From: Synergistales bacterium | GTDB lineage: Bacteria > Synergistota > Synergistia > Synergistales > Thermovirgaceae | Reading direction: 5' to 3' | DNA length: 16,260 nt | NCBI GenBank assembly: GCA_018434645.1 | Contig: JAHDOX010000025.1 | Span: 1 to 16,260 of the forward strand | Part shown: one piece after another, positions 1-6,651 of the stretch | Layout of the letters: every line of letters begins with the position of its first letter | How positions within the stretch are numbered: the stretch's first letter is position 1 | Position numbers and translations under genes: made by a program | The notes under the pieces: model-generated | Told to the model about the DNA's origin: nothing | Database searches by the model: none | Seen by the model: only the letters and a program-made list of their open reading frames with translations

Positions 1-62
1 AAAATATATTACAACTATTTGTAGTCATTTACAAGAGGCCCGCTCTTCTTTTTTCTCTCCTT

Positions 63-539
63 TTATGTCATCTCAGAATCCGACCTGTCCAGGAGGAATT
101 CTTTCATCATTTCGAGACTCAAGGGCCTGCTGAAAAAATAACCCTGATAGGCGTTACACTCTCAACCTTTCACCAGTTCCAGTTGTTCCAAGGTTTCTAC
201 ACCTTCTGCTACAGTAGAAAGGCCCAGGCTGCGGGCGATGGCTACGATGCTGGTCACGATTGCAGCGGCGCTTGGATCTATAACCACGTCGTTTACTACT
301 TTATAACGCTGTTGGTCGTCCTTGATGAACATTACGTCGGAACTGGTGTTTATAAACGCGTTTTGACGCTCTTCACTGTCCCTCAGCGCTTCTTCGGCCT
401 TAAGCCTGGATGTGACGTCATGTATGATCGAGAAAAGGTACGAGTCGCCTTTTATTAAAAACAGACCACTATTATTTTATCTGTCTTCTCGGTAAAACAT
501 CAAGAGGTCCATTTCATTAACAGGCTTAATACAACGGGG
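63..539 (-). pseudogene. Decayed PAS-EAL (c-di-GMP signalling) gene remnant
   Basis: One minus-strand frame from about 539 to the TAA at 63-65 translates to recognisable signalling domains but is broken. In order it reads: the end of one PAS unit (SYLFSIIHDVTSRLKAEEAL), the start of a second PAS (NTSSDVMFIKDDQQRYKVVND), then directly the C-terminal part of an EAL domain (DPSAAAIVTS, then STVAEGVETLEQLELVKG, then NAYQGYFFSRPL). In-frame stops lie at 477-479 (TAA) and 162-164 (TGA, at a place where EAL domains carry a sense codon). The rest of the second PAS, any GGDEF domain and most of the EAL domain, including its catalytic core, are absent. The join falls in a shared V-N-D stretch near 285-297, which suggests deletion between short repeats. 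I infer an ancestral PAS-GGDEF-EAL protein that is now non-functional. No start codon or ribosome site is convincing. Confidence 0.8.
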
Positions 540-564
540 CTGTGCTAAACCCAGCCCCGTTTTT
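533..564. terminator. Rho-independent terminator hairpin after the aminotransferase operon
   Basis: A perfect 10-bp stem (AACGGGGCTG at 533-542 and CAGCCCCGTT at 552-561) encloses a 9-base loop. It lies 34 bases past the stop of the leftward aminotransferase gene, where a 3' terminator is expected. The T-run (560-564) is on the plus strand; read leftward, the stem is followed only by GTATT. It may act in both directions, but the only intact gene ending here is on the minus strand. Confidence 0.6.
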
Positions 565-597
565 GGAATCTGTAAATCGCCAAAATCGTTATGCTGC

Positions 598-1797
598 CTA
601 CCCGTCAAGGAGATCTTTCATCCGGCTGAGTCCTTCCCGTATATCATCAACTCCGATACCGGAGTACGCCAGCCTTATGTAAGATTGGGTCTCGCCTTCA
701 AGGGGCGACCCAAAGTGGTTTCTGGTAGTAAATGAAACGCCGGTCTCCTCAAGGACTTTTTCCCTGAATTCTTCCACCGTTTCCACCCCAAGTCGGCTCA
801 TGGCTTCCGTTACGTTCGGGTACAAGTAGAAGGTGCTTTCGGGTCTGCTCACATGGACACCTTTCATCGAATTAAGAAGATCCACGGCGGCGTCACGGCG
901 CTCCTTGAGAATTTTCATCATTTTTCTGTATTCATCCAACGGACCTTCAAGAGCCGCGACCCCGGCCCACTGGACAAACTGGGTCGTGCAAGATTCATCA
1001 TTGACATTGAATTGTGAGATTTTTTCCACCATGTTTTTGGGACCGATCGCAGCTCCGAGTCGCCAACCAGTCATGGCAAATTTCTTCGAGAATGTATACA
1101 AGATCAGCGTTCGTTCGAACATGCCCGGAAGAGAAGCGATGCTCTTGCCCTCTCCCTCGTAGAGTATGTCGAAATATGCTTCGTCGCTCAAAACGACCAG
1201 GTCGTGTTCTACGCAGAATTTCGCCAGGTTCTCCATCTCCGCCTCGTCGGAGGCCGCGCTGGTGGGGTTATGGTAGTTGTTATAGATAAGTAGTTTGGTC
1301 GCCGACGTTATCTGCCTTTCCATAGACTCGAAATCGAGGGCGAAGCCGCTTTCGGTCTCAAGGAATTCGTATGGTTTCGCGACTCCTCCGTGAAAGCGGA
1401 TCATAGACTCGTAGATAGGATAACCGGGGTTCGGATAAAGGACCTCGTCGCCCGGGTCCATAAACGCCATTACAAATTTGCCTATTACGGGTTTGCCTCC
1501 TGGCTGGACGCTGATATTTTCGACATTCAGAGACAATCCTCTGGCGCATCCCACATCCCTGGCAAGAGCTTCCCTCAAGGGGCGGATGCCTGCATTGGGA
1601 CAATAGCCGGTCTTGCCTTCTTCCAGCGCCCTGAAAGCAGCTTTCCGGATGTGTTCAGGTGTCTGAAAGTCCAGGTCACCCAAATGAAAAGGATAGACCT
1701 TGACGCCCTTTGATGCCAACTCCGCTGCCTCTGCACCTACGGCAAAGGCCGTTTCCGTTCCCAAAAGACTCATCCGCTTCGCAAAAGCCGGTGCCAC
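598..1797 (-). CDS. PLP-dependent class I/II aminotransferase
   Basis: Cytosolic fold-type I aminotransferase of 399 residues, the usual family length. It should transfer an amino group between an amino acid and a 2-oxoacid; the substrate is not readable. Visible motifs: PGGKPVI (residues 99-105) in the phosphate-binding region, NPGYPIYE (123-130), N177 in HNPTS, D205 and Y208 in SDEAYFD, the Schiff-base lysine K238 in TFSKKFAMTGWRLG, and the carboxylate-binding R375 in YIRLAYSG. The NPTS in place of the common NPTG and the GGK loop are slightly unusual. The start is GTG, chosen because GAGGTGA lies 7 bases upstream, inside the last codons of the transketolase C-subunit, whose stop is 6 bases away. 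This makes it the third gene of that operon and suggests translational coupling. Confidence 0.9.
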   Translation of the reverse strand: MAPAFAKRMSLLGTETAFAVGAEAAELASKGVKVYPFHLGDLDFQTPEHIRKAAFRALEEGKTGYCPNAGIRPLREALARDVGCARGLSLNVENISVQPGGKPVIGKFVMAFMDPGDEVLYPNPGYPIYESMIRFHGGVAKPYEFLETESGFALDFESMERQITSATKLLIYNNYHNPTSAASDEAEMENLAKFCVEHDLVVLSDEAYFDILYEGEGKSIASLPGMFERTLILYTFSKKFAMTGWRLGAAIGPKNMVEKISQFNVNDESCTTQFVQWAGVAALEGPLDEYRKMMKILKERRDAAVDLLNSMKGVHVSRPESTFYLYPNVTEAMSRLGVETVEEFREKVLEETGVSFTTRNHFGSPLEGETQSYIRLAYSGIGVDDIREGLSRMKDLLDG

Positions 1798-1803
1798 TTT
1801 ACG

Positions 1804-2784
1804 TCACCTCTTTTTCATTTCTAAAACATCCCGCACGGCGCCGGCCACCGCTTGCGCCGTGAGTCCGTAGGATTCCATCAATTCCTCCGGGGAACCTGAT
1901 TGCCCAAAAACATCCTGCACTCCTACCGTGCGGACAGGGACCGGAGCGTGTCGGCATAGCACCTCTGCAACGGCACTTCCAAAACCTCCCATAACCTGGT
2001 GTTCCTCGGCGGTCACGACGGCGCCTGTTTCCTGAGCCGAATCCACAACGGTCATGATATCCATGGGCTTTACCGTCGGGCAATTCAGGACCCTTGCGGA
2101 AATCCCCTCGTCCTCGAGCATCCGCGCGGCTTTGAGAGATTCGTACACCATTACTCCGCAGGCTATTATTGTTACATCAGAACCATCCCGGAAAACTTGC
2201 GCCTTCCCTACCTCAAAAGGGGTATCAGGGGTAGTAATGACAGGAACTTTCTCACGGCCGAAGCGGATCACGACGGGGCCGTCGATTTCCGCCGCCGCCC
2301 TTACCACTTTTACGGTTTCATGGTAGTCACAGGGTACTATGACGGTCATACCTGGAATCGTCCGTGTGATGGCTATGTCTTCGAGTGCCTGGTGGGTAGC
2401 TCCGTCGGGGCCGACGGATATGCCGCCATGGCCAGAGCCGACCTTAACGTTGAGACCTCCGTATGCCACGGTCGTCCTGAGCTGATCCCAGGCACGACCG
2501 GTGCAAAAAACCCCATAGGTACTGACAAAGGGGATCTTGCCAACCAGTGAAAGTCCTGCCGCAAGGTTCATCATGTCCTGTTCGGCAATGCCCGTTTGAA
2601 TGAACCTTTCAGGAAAGGTATCCCGGAAACGGTCCACTCTGAGAGAGGAAGTGAGGTCCGCGCCGAGAACTACCACGTTTGGATTCGTCCCGCCCAGTTC
2701 GACCAACCCGTCGCCGTAACCGAAACGGGTCGGAATCTTCTCCACCTCAGTCCATATATTTTCGACAAGCGACACGGCGGTCAT
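1804..2784 (-). CDS. Transketolase, C-terminal subunit
   Basis: The 326-residue C-terminal half of a split transketolase. It carries the pyrimidine-binding domain (about 15-185) and the transketolase C-terminal domain (about 195-315). The key residue is E68 in TGIAEQDMMN, the glutamate that activates the thiamine diphosphate aminopyrimidine. The GISVGPDGATHQALEDIA stretch (121-138), with H131, is the conserved substrate-side loop. It pairs with the N-terminal subunit encoded just upstream: the start ATG overlaps that gene's TGA as ATGA, so equal, coupled synthesis is likely. Together they would move two-carbon ketol units between sugar phosphates in the non-oxidative pentose phosphate pathway. 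The DXS family has a similar domain order but is a single longer chain, so transketolase is the better call. Confidence 0.93.
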   Translation of the reverse strand: MTAVSLVENIWTEVEKIPTRFGYGDGLVELGGTNPNVVVLGADLTSSLRVDRFRDTFPERFIQTGIAEQDMMNLAAGLSLVGKIPFVSTYGVFCTGRAWDQLRTTVAYGGLNVKVGSGHGGISVGPDGATHQALEDIAITRTIPGMTVIVPCDYHETVKVVRAAAEIDGPVVIRFGREKVPVITTPDTPFEVGKAQVFRDGSDVTIIACGVMVYESLKAARMLEDEGISARVLNCPTVKPMDIMTVVDSAQETGAVVTAEEHQVMGGFGSAVAEVLCRHAPVPVRTVGVQDVFGQSGSPEELMESYGLTAQAVAGAVRDVLEMKKR

Positions 2785-3614
2785 CTTCTTTCACCCCCGT
2801 CGAGCTCTTCCAGGATTTGCGCAGCCAAATCGGGGCCGGGTGCTTTCCCATGCCAACCGGCTTCGTTTTCCATGGATTTCACTCCCTTGCCTTTTACAGT
2901 GTGCGCGATAATTACAGCAGGTTTGAAATGGCTGTGACGAAATCTGCCGAAGGCCCGAACCAGATCGCATACATTGTGACCGTCTACCTCGATCACGTTC
3001 CACCCAAAAGCCCGCCACTTGTCGGCCAGTGGTTCGAGTGATTTCACATCGCAGGTCCAACCGTCTATCTGCAGGCCGTTTCTGTCCACGATTCCACAGA
3101 GATTGTCGAGCTTGTAATGGGCCGCCGTCATGGCCGCTTCCCAGATCTGCCCCTCATCAAGTTCGCCATCTCCCATCAGGCAGTAGACACGGTTGGACTT
3201 TCCATCCATTTTGAAACCCAGCGCCATGCCGGAAGCTATGGAAAGCCCCTGCCCGAGGCTTCCCGTAGAAGCTTCGAGGCCTGGAAGTTTTTTGCGGTCT
3301 GGATGACCTTGTAATCTGGAGCCGAAGGCCCTTAAAGTCTGAAGTTCTTCAACGGGGAAATATCCTGCCTCCGCAAGGGTCGCGTAAACAACGGGACAAG
3401 CATGTCCTTTCGAGAGGATGAAGCGATCACGCTCCTCCCAGGCCGGGTTTCCCGGATCATGGCGCATAACCTCGAAATACAGTGACACCAGGATTTCCAC
3501 CGCGGAAAGGGACCCTCCAGGGTGGCCGGAACCTGCCGCCGCCAGCATGCTGATGATGTGACGGCGGATTGTCAGGGCGATTGCTTCCAACCTCTGCCGC
3601 GCCTTCTCCTCCAT
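2781..3614 (-). CDS. Transketolase, N-terminal subunit
   Basis: A 277-residue thiamine-diphosphate-binding (PP) domain forming the N-terminal half of a split transketolase. Visible motifs: GSGHPGGSLS with H31, ILSKGHA with H71, GHPDRKKLPG with H104, the ASTGSLGQGL loop (115-124), and the TPP/Mg motif starting GDGELDEG (148-155) and ending at N179 in VDRNG. HTVKGKGV near 240 is the usual late signature. The start ATG follows AAGGAGG with a 7-base T spacer, a strong ribosome site. It is the first gene of a three-gene operon with the C-subunit (4-base overlap) and an aminotransferase. Split transketolases of this kind are common in anaerobes and archaea. Confidence 0.93.
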   Translation of the reverse strand: MEEKARQRLEAIALTIRRHIISMLAAAGSGHPGGSLSAVEILVSLYFEVMRHDPGNPAWEERDRFILSKGHACPVVYATLAEAGYFPVEELQTLRAFGSRLQGHPDRKKLPGLEASTGSLGQGLSIASGMALGFKMDGKSNRVYCLMGDGELDEGQIWEAAMTAAHYKLDNLCGIVDRNGLQIDGWTCDVKSLEPLADKWRAFGWNVIEVDGHNVCDLVRAFGRFRHSHFKPAVIIAHTVKGKGVKSMENEAGWHGKAPGPDLAAQILEELDGGERR

Positions 3615-3829
3615 AAAAAAACCTCCTTTTTACAGGTTTGGTCGTTTTATTGACCGAAAGAACGCTGTTTCACAAGGCATATCATGCTCGAAACTTCCAG
3701 GACAGCATAAACTTACTTTCACAGACAAGACAAGGGAAATACCTTTTCCCGATAACATGCTGGCGCAAGTTTCCTGGTGGCATAATGGGTCGAATCCCGG
3801 TTGGGCATAAAAGCGGGAAAGAGTTGCTC

Positions 3830-4396
3830 TCACCTTTTTCGCAAGTCCTCCCTCCGCCTGGTCAGAATACGGTAAAAAGGGTGAACCTCGTTGTTTTTGA
3901 GGTTCAGGGCGGGCTTGAGAAGACCTGTTAATTCTTTTTCCAGCGTCCAGGGTTCTTCGTGGCAAACCCAGGTGACGTAACCATTTTCACATATCCACTC
4001 CGTCAACCTTTCTTCGCTTTCACCGAAATTGAGCTTGAATCCCGGAAGATGATTGACCACTAGTCCCAGTTCCTCGACGAGGCAGGCTCCAAGGCTGTAT
4101 CGAAGGGTGGATTGCCGGGCAGTTCCACTGATGTGAGTCCTTATTCGCTTCGGGAGTTTTCTCTTGCTGTACCAGACGCTTGGCACTACTCCTACGTAAA
4201 GCAGGGCTTTACCGTCAATAAGGTGTTCGTAGTGGCCGCTTCTTATACCGAGCTTGTGGGGTTCAAAAAACCAGGCATATACGCCTCGTCTGTCGGGAAG
4301 TTTTATCTTCCTCAAATAGATATCCCTGGCTCCTGTCATAATCTCCGGATTCAACAATTGCGACAATATTGGATCTTTCCCCAGCTCTCCGATCAT
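3830..4396 (-). CDS. GIY-YIG nuclease-like protein
   Basis: A stand-alone protein of 188 residues with the marks of the GIY-YIG fold: GVY (38-40) and YVG (67-69) as the two halves of the name motif, an arginine-rich helix KRIRTH (83-88), a conserved glutamate in EKEL (about 155) and PALN (162-165) near the end. Members cleave DNA or RNA with one metal ion, but no DNA-binding or partner domain is visible, so the target is unknown. The start ATG at 4396 is chosen for GGGAGGTG five bases upstream. An ATG at 4417 also has a purine-rich site but with only 3 bases of spacing, and the frame is open to 4444. It lies 215 bases upstream of the transketolase operon, in the same direction but probably as a separate unit. 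Confidence 0.72.
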   Translation of the reverse strand: MIGELGKDPILSQLLNPEIMTGARDIYLRKIKLPDRRGVYAWFFEPHKLGIRSGHYEHLIDGKALLYVGVVPSVWYSKRKLPKRIRTHISGTARQSTLRYSLGACLVEELGLVVNHLPGFKLNFGESEERLTEWICENGYVTWVCHEEPWTLEKELTGLLKPALNLKNNEVHPFYRILTRRREDLRKR

Positions 4397-4549
4397 GGGA
4401 CACCTCCCGTGATTCATTACCCTCCTGAACCTGTGCCCAAACATTTCAGCTTCTCAAAAATTCACACTCTGTTTCCTGTTTATTTTACAGCGTTATTGCG
4501 AAATTACCCGCAAATCCTCTTTGCTGAATTCGCTTCGCCTTTTCTATTC

Positions 4550-4555
4550 TATAAT
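4550..4555 (+). promoter_or_regulatory. Candidate -10 box for the TAXI receptor gene
   Basis: A perfect TATAAT lies 41 bases upstream of the GTG at 4591. No good -35 box sits at 17 bases (the best nearby is TTGCTG at 4521-4526, too far). If real, transcription would begin near 4562. That would leave the ribosome site of the ATG at 4570 at the very end of the transcript and favours the GTG start. Confidence 0.35.
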
Positions 4556-4590
4556 GAGCAGGAAATGAGATGGAGGGAGAGAGAATCGAA

Positions 4591-5529
4591 GTGAAAAAAT
4601 TCCTGATTTCCTTGTTCTTTACTTTAACGGTAGTTAGTATCACTACAAATCAGGCTTCGGCCGAAAGGGACATAATTATCGCTACAGGTACCGTCGGTGG
4701 GTCTTATTACCCCATGGGAACGGTTATAGCAAAAATCTGGAGCGAAAACATCGAAGGTACCAGAGCCAAAGCAATAAAGACAGCGGGAACAGTTGAAAAC
4801 ATACAGTTGATGAAAGAGAACAAGGCTGACGTGGCCTTTCTTGATGGGCTGTATTATTATGCCTACATTGGAAAAGGAATATATGAGGGGAACCCCCACC
4901 AATTCATAAGGGCCATCGTGCCTTTATACCCTGAGCCCATATTCCTTCTCTCCAATAAAGACAGTGGGATAAATGGCCTTGCCGATTTCAGAAAACACAG
5001 GGTATCTATAGGCAAAGTTGGCAGCGGAACCGAAGTCACTGCGCGAGAACTCCTCGAAGCCGCGGGGCTGGACCCGGGCCACGACATAATACCCTTCAAC
5101 CTGGGTGTCGCTGAGACAGCAACGGCTTTCGCAGAAAACAAGATAGATGCGGCAATCGTGGCAGGTTCTGTCGACATGGCGGGAATCAAGGAAACGGCGG
5201 CAATTAACTCCGTCGAATTCCTTAGTGTCCCAAAGGATATAATGGAAACAATCATTGGTAAAACTCCCTATTGGGTTCCCTGCATAATTCCTGCCGGAAC
5301 ATACACGGGACAAGGCAAAGACATAGAAACATACGCCAGCTGGAACGTACTCGCAGTTCACGTGGATCTTCCAGCGGATACAGTGTTTGAAATGGTCAGG
5401 GTTCTCTACGAAAAAAAAGAAATGCTGGTCAATGTCCGCCCGGTAATGGAATCGATGAGACCTGAAAACCTTAAATACATCCTTATACCTTTTCATCCAG
5501 GTGCCGAAAGATTTTACAATGGGTTCTAA
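4591..5529 (+). CDS. TAXI family TRAP transporter solute-binding protein
   Basis: A periplasmic substrate receptor of about 312 residues. The N-terminus from the GTG reads MKKFLISLFFTLTVVSITT with a cleavage site after NQASA, a clean Sec signal peptide and not a lipobox. The mature start IIIATGTVGGSYYPMG is the hallmark of TAXI receptors, which bind acidic ligands such as glutamate or other carboxylates for tripartite (TRAP) uptake. The later VSIGKVGSGTEVTA and AAIVAGS stretches fit the same bilobed fold. An in-frame ATG at 4570 would add seven residues, some acidic, before the signal; AGGA precedes it. I prefer GTG at 4591 because of the signal peptide, the GGAGGGAGAGAG upstream, and the TATAAT position. 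No TRAP membrane subunit is in the window, so this is an orphan receptor here. The ligand is unknown. Confidence 0.85.
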   Translation: MKKFLISLFFTLTVVSITTNQASAERDIIIATGTVGGSYYPMGTVIAKIWSENIEGTRAKAIKTAGTVENIQLMKENKADVAFLDGLYYYAYIGKGIYEGNPHQFIRAIVPLYPEPIFLLSNKDSGINGLADFRKHRVSIGKVGSGTEVTARELLEAAGLDPGHDIIPFNLGVAETATAFAENKIDAAIVAGSVDMAGIKETAAINSVEFLSVPKDIMETIIGKTPYWVPCIIPAGTYTGQGKDIETYASWNVLAVHVDLPADTVFEMVRVLYEKKEMLVNVRPVMESMRPENLKYILIPFHPGAERFYNGF

Positions 5530-5597
5530 CTTGCCTTAAAAAGCAGTTTTAATGAGTAATGACAGACTTTATAATCTCAAAGGCCGGAAACTTTTGT

Positions 5598-5858
5598 TCA
5601 TGCACCTCCTCTGAGAAAATGCATCCTGAATCGCCGCAGGAAGTTTTCAAAAAGATCTTCCTCCGCTTCTATCCGGAGTTTCACCACCGGGAAATGCATG
5701 GGACCGAGCAATTTGGTACGTTCTTCCAGAAAAACCACCCGCCACCCCGGGCCCTCTATCCTGTATTTATCGGATTTTTCCCCTCCATTTGTCAACAACC
5801 AGCCCTCGATCTCTTCACGCTTGAGTCCACGTTTTTCCATCGCCAACGACCGTCGCAT
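5598..5858 (-). CDS. Small protein resembling the MoaD-related C-terminal domain (DUF1952-like)
   Basis: A short protein of 86 residues with a real ribosome site: GAGGTGA six bases before the ATG. The start overlaps the end of the GntR gene by 44 bases in another frame, so the two are probably translated together. The pattern YRIEGPGWRVVF, then E..KLLG...FPVVKLRIE, ending in FLRGG, resembles from memory the C-terminal domain of a Thermus MoaD-related protein (DUF1952, a ferredoxin-like fold). Here it stands alone with no ubiquitin-like MoaD part. I could not run a profile search, so the family link is tentative and no function is claimed. An internal ATG at 5840 is possible, but its ribosome site is poorer. 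Confidence 0.55.
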   Translation of the reverse strand: MRRSLAMEKRGLKREEIEGWLLTNGGEKSDKYRIEGPGWRVVFLEERTKLLGPMHFPVVKLRIEAEEDLFENFLRRFRMHFLRGGA

Positions 5859-6522
5859 TTGCCATCACCTCTTCAGTGGTCTGGTTTTCACCCATTCCCA
5901 GGTCCTCGACACCCCGGAGAATATGGCGTCGCAGAAGTTCGCCTGCCCTTTTTTGGTCACCGCATTTTATAAAAAACAGTATCTCGTGATGCTCTTCCTC
6001 GGGGGCAGGCGGTTTGTAATCTCCTCCTTTTTTCTCGAAAAGGATCCGATACACGTTAGAGGCGGAAAGGGCGTTTTCTATCTCGCGTTCAAGGAAATCG
6101 TTATCCGACGCTTCAGCGATAATTCTGTGAAATTCGAGGTCCCATTTCAGGTATTCAGCGAAAGATCGATTACGAGCCTCGCACTGTTTCAAAAGGGATT
6201 CTTCAAGCCGCGCCAACTGGACACTCCCCAGGTTTCGAAAGGCCAGGGACAGGGCCGTGGTTTCCAGGATACCCCTCACGACGTAAACATCACGGACTTC
6301 CTTTGGCGAAGGCGATACAAGCCTGGCACCAAACCCGGGGCTTTGAACCACAATGCCTTCATTGACAAGTCGCTGCAGGGCCTGCCTCACAGGCATCCTG
6401 CTGGTGCCAAATTTTTCGGCCAGTGCCGTGGTGGGAAGCCTTTGCCCCGCTTTTAACCGGCCCGATATTATATCCTCCATTAGTTTTTCGTAGATGCTTT
6501 CCACGGGCGATAGAGTGGCCAT
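5815..6522 (-). CDS. GntR family transcriptional regulator, FCD (FadR-type) subfamily
   Basis: A 235-residue cytosolic regulator. The winged helix-turn-helix spans about 6-72 (YEKLMEDIISGRLKAGQRLP, then ALAEKFGTSRMPVRQALQRL). The C-terminal all-helical FCD ligand domain spans about 78-215 and shows its usual metal/ligand residues: D128 and H132 in WDLEFHRI, H178/H179 in EEHHEIL and H200 in LLRRHI. Members bind small carboxylates or related metabolites and usually repress. It is transcribed away from the aminotransferase-YjiH-Ldh-LarA operon, and the shared 129-base region holds a 9-bp inverted repeat, so control of that operon is likely. AGGAGG lies 10 bases before the ATG. The 3' end overlaps the start of the small DUF1952-like gene. 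Confidence 0.93.
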   Translation of the reverse strand: MATLSPVESIYEKLMEDIISGRLKAGQRLPTTALAEKFGTSRMPVRQALQRLVNEGIVVQSPGFGARLVSPSPKEVRDVYVVRGILETTALSLAFRNLGSVQLARLEESLLKQCEARNRSFAEYLKWDLEFHRIIAEASDNDFLEREIENALSASNVYRILFEKKGGDYKPPAPEEEHHEILFFIKCGDQKRAGELLRRHILRGVEDLGMGENQTTEEVMANATVVGDGKTWTQA

Positions 6523-6568
6523 TCCGTCCCGGCCTCCTGAAAGCGCAAATTTTTAAAGTTTCGGTACT

Positions 6569-6574
6569 TTGACA
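6569..6574 (+). promoter_or_regulatory. Candidate -35 box of the aminotransferase-YjiH-Ldh-LarA operon
   Basis: A perfect TTGACA lies 77 bases before the first gene of the rightward operon. The matching -10 is unclear: a TATGAT at 6588-6593 is only 13 bases away and hexamers at 16-18 bases are poor. It is recorded because it precedes the inverted repeat at 6608-6628, which would then lie where a repressor could block transcription. Confidence 0.3.
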
Positions 6575-6607
6575 GTGAGACATTTCTTATGATACCGTAC
6601 CGCTATT

Positions 6608-6628
6608 ATCGGATCCAGTGGATCCAAT
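6608..6628. promoter_or_regulatory. Candidate GntR operator: 9-bp inverted repeat around AGT
   Basis: ATCGGATCC and GGATCCAAT flank a 3-base AGT and match as an inverted repeat at 8 of 9 positions. The site lies in the divergent promoter region between the GntR gene and the aminotransferase gene, 24 bases before the latter's ATG. Dimeric GntR/FCD regulators bind short palindromes in such positions. Binding by this regulator is inference. Confidence 0.5.
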
Positions 6629-6651
6629 ATTTATTATTTGGAGGCAAGGTT

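Noticed and set aside
33..54. A short hairpin AAGAG/CTCTT followed by a T-rich run at the left edge
   Set aside because: The stem is only 5 bp and no gene on the plus strand is visible before it; too weak to call a terminator.
183..458. A 91-codon plus-strand open frame
   Set aside because: The opposite strand carries clear PAS and EAL remnants over the same bases; this frame is their shadow.
3770..3815. A tRNA-like T-arm (GGGTCGAATCCC on plus, GGGATTCGACCC on minus)
   Set aside because: The T-loop is a base short or wrongly paired, and no acceptor, D or anticodon arm can be built around it.
4924..5496. A 190-codon minus-strand open frame
   Set aside because: It is antisense to the TAXI receptor gene, and its composition reads like a shadow frame.
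5530..5597. A possible terminator between the convergent TAXI and DUF1952-like genes
   Set aside because: Only a 6-bp all-A/T stem (TTAAAA/TTTTAA) is present, which would not be stable enough.
5565..5601. A micro-ORF (about 10 codons) behind AGGAGGTGC at the end of the DUF1952-like gene
   Set aside because: The ribosome-like site is made by conserved codons for the RGG tail, and the peptide is too short to support.
5698..6456. A 252-codon plus-strand open frame
   Set aside because: It is antisense to the GntR gene, whose domains and ligand residues are clear; the plus-strand product has no recognisable domain and no ribosome site.
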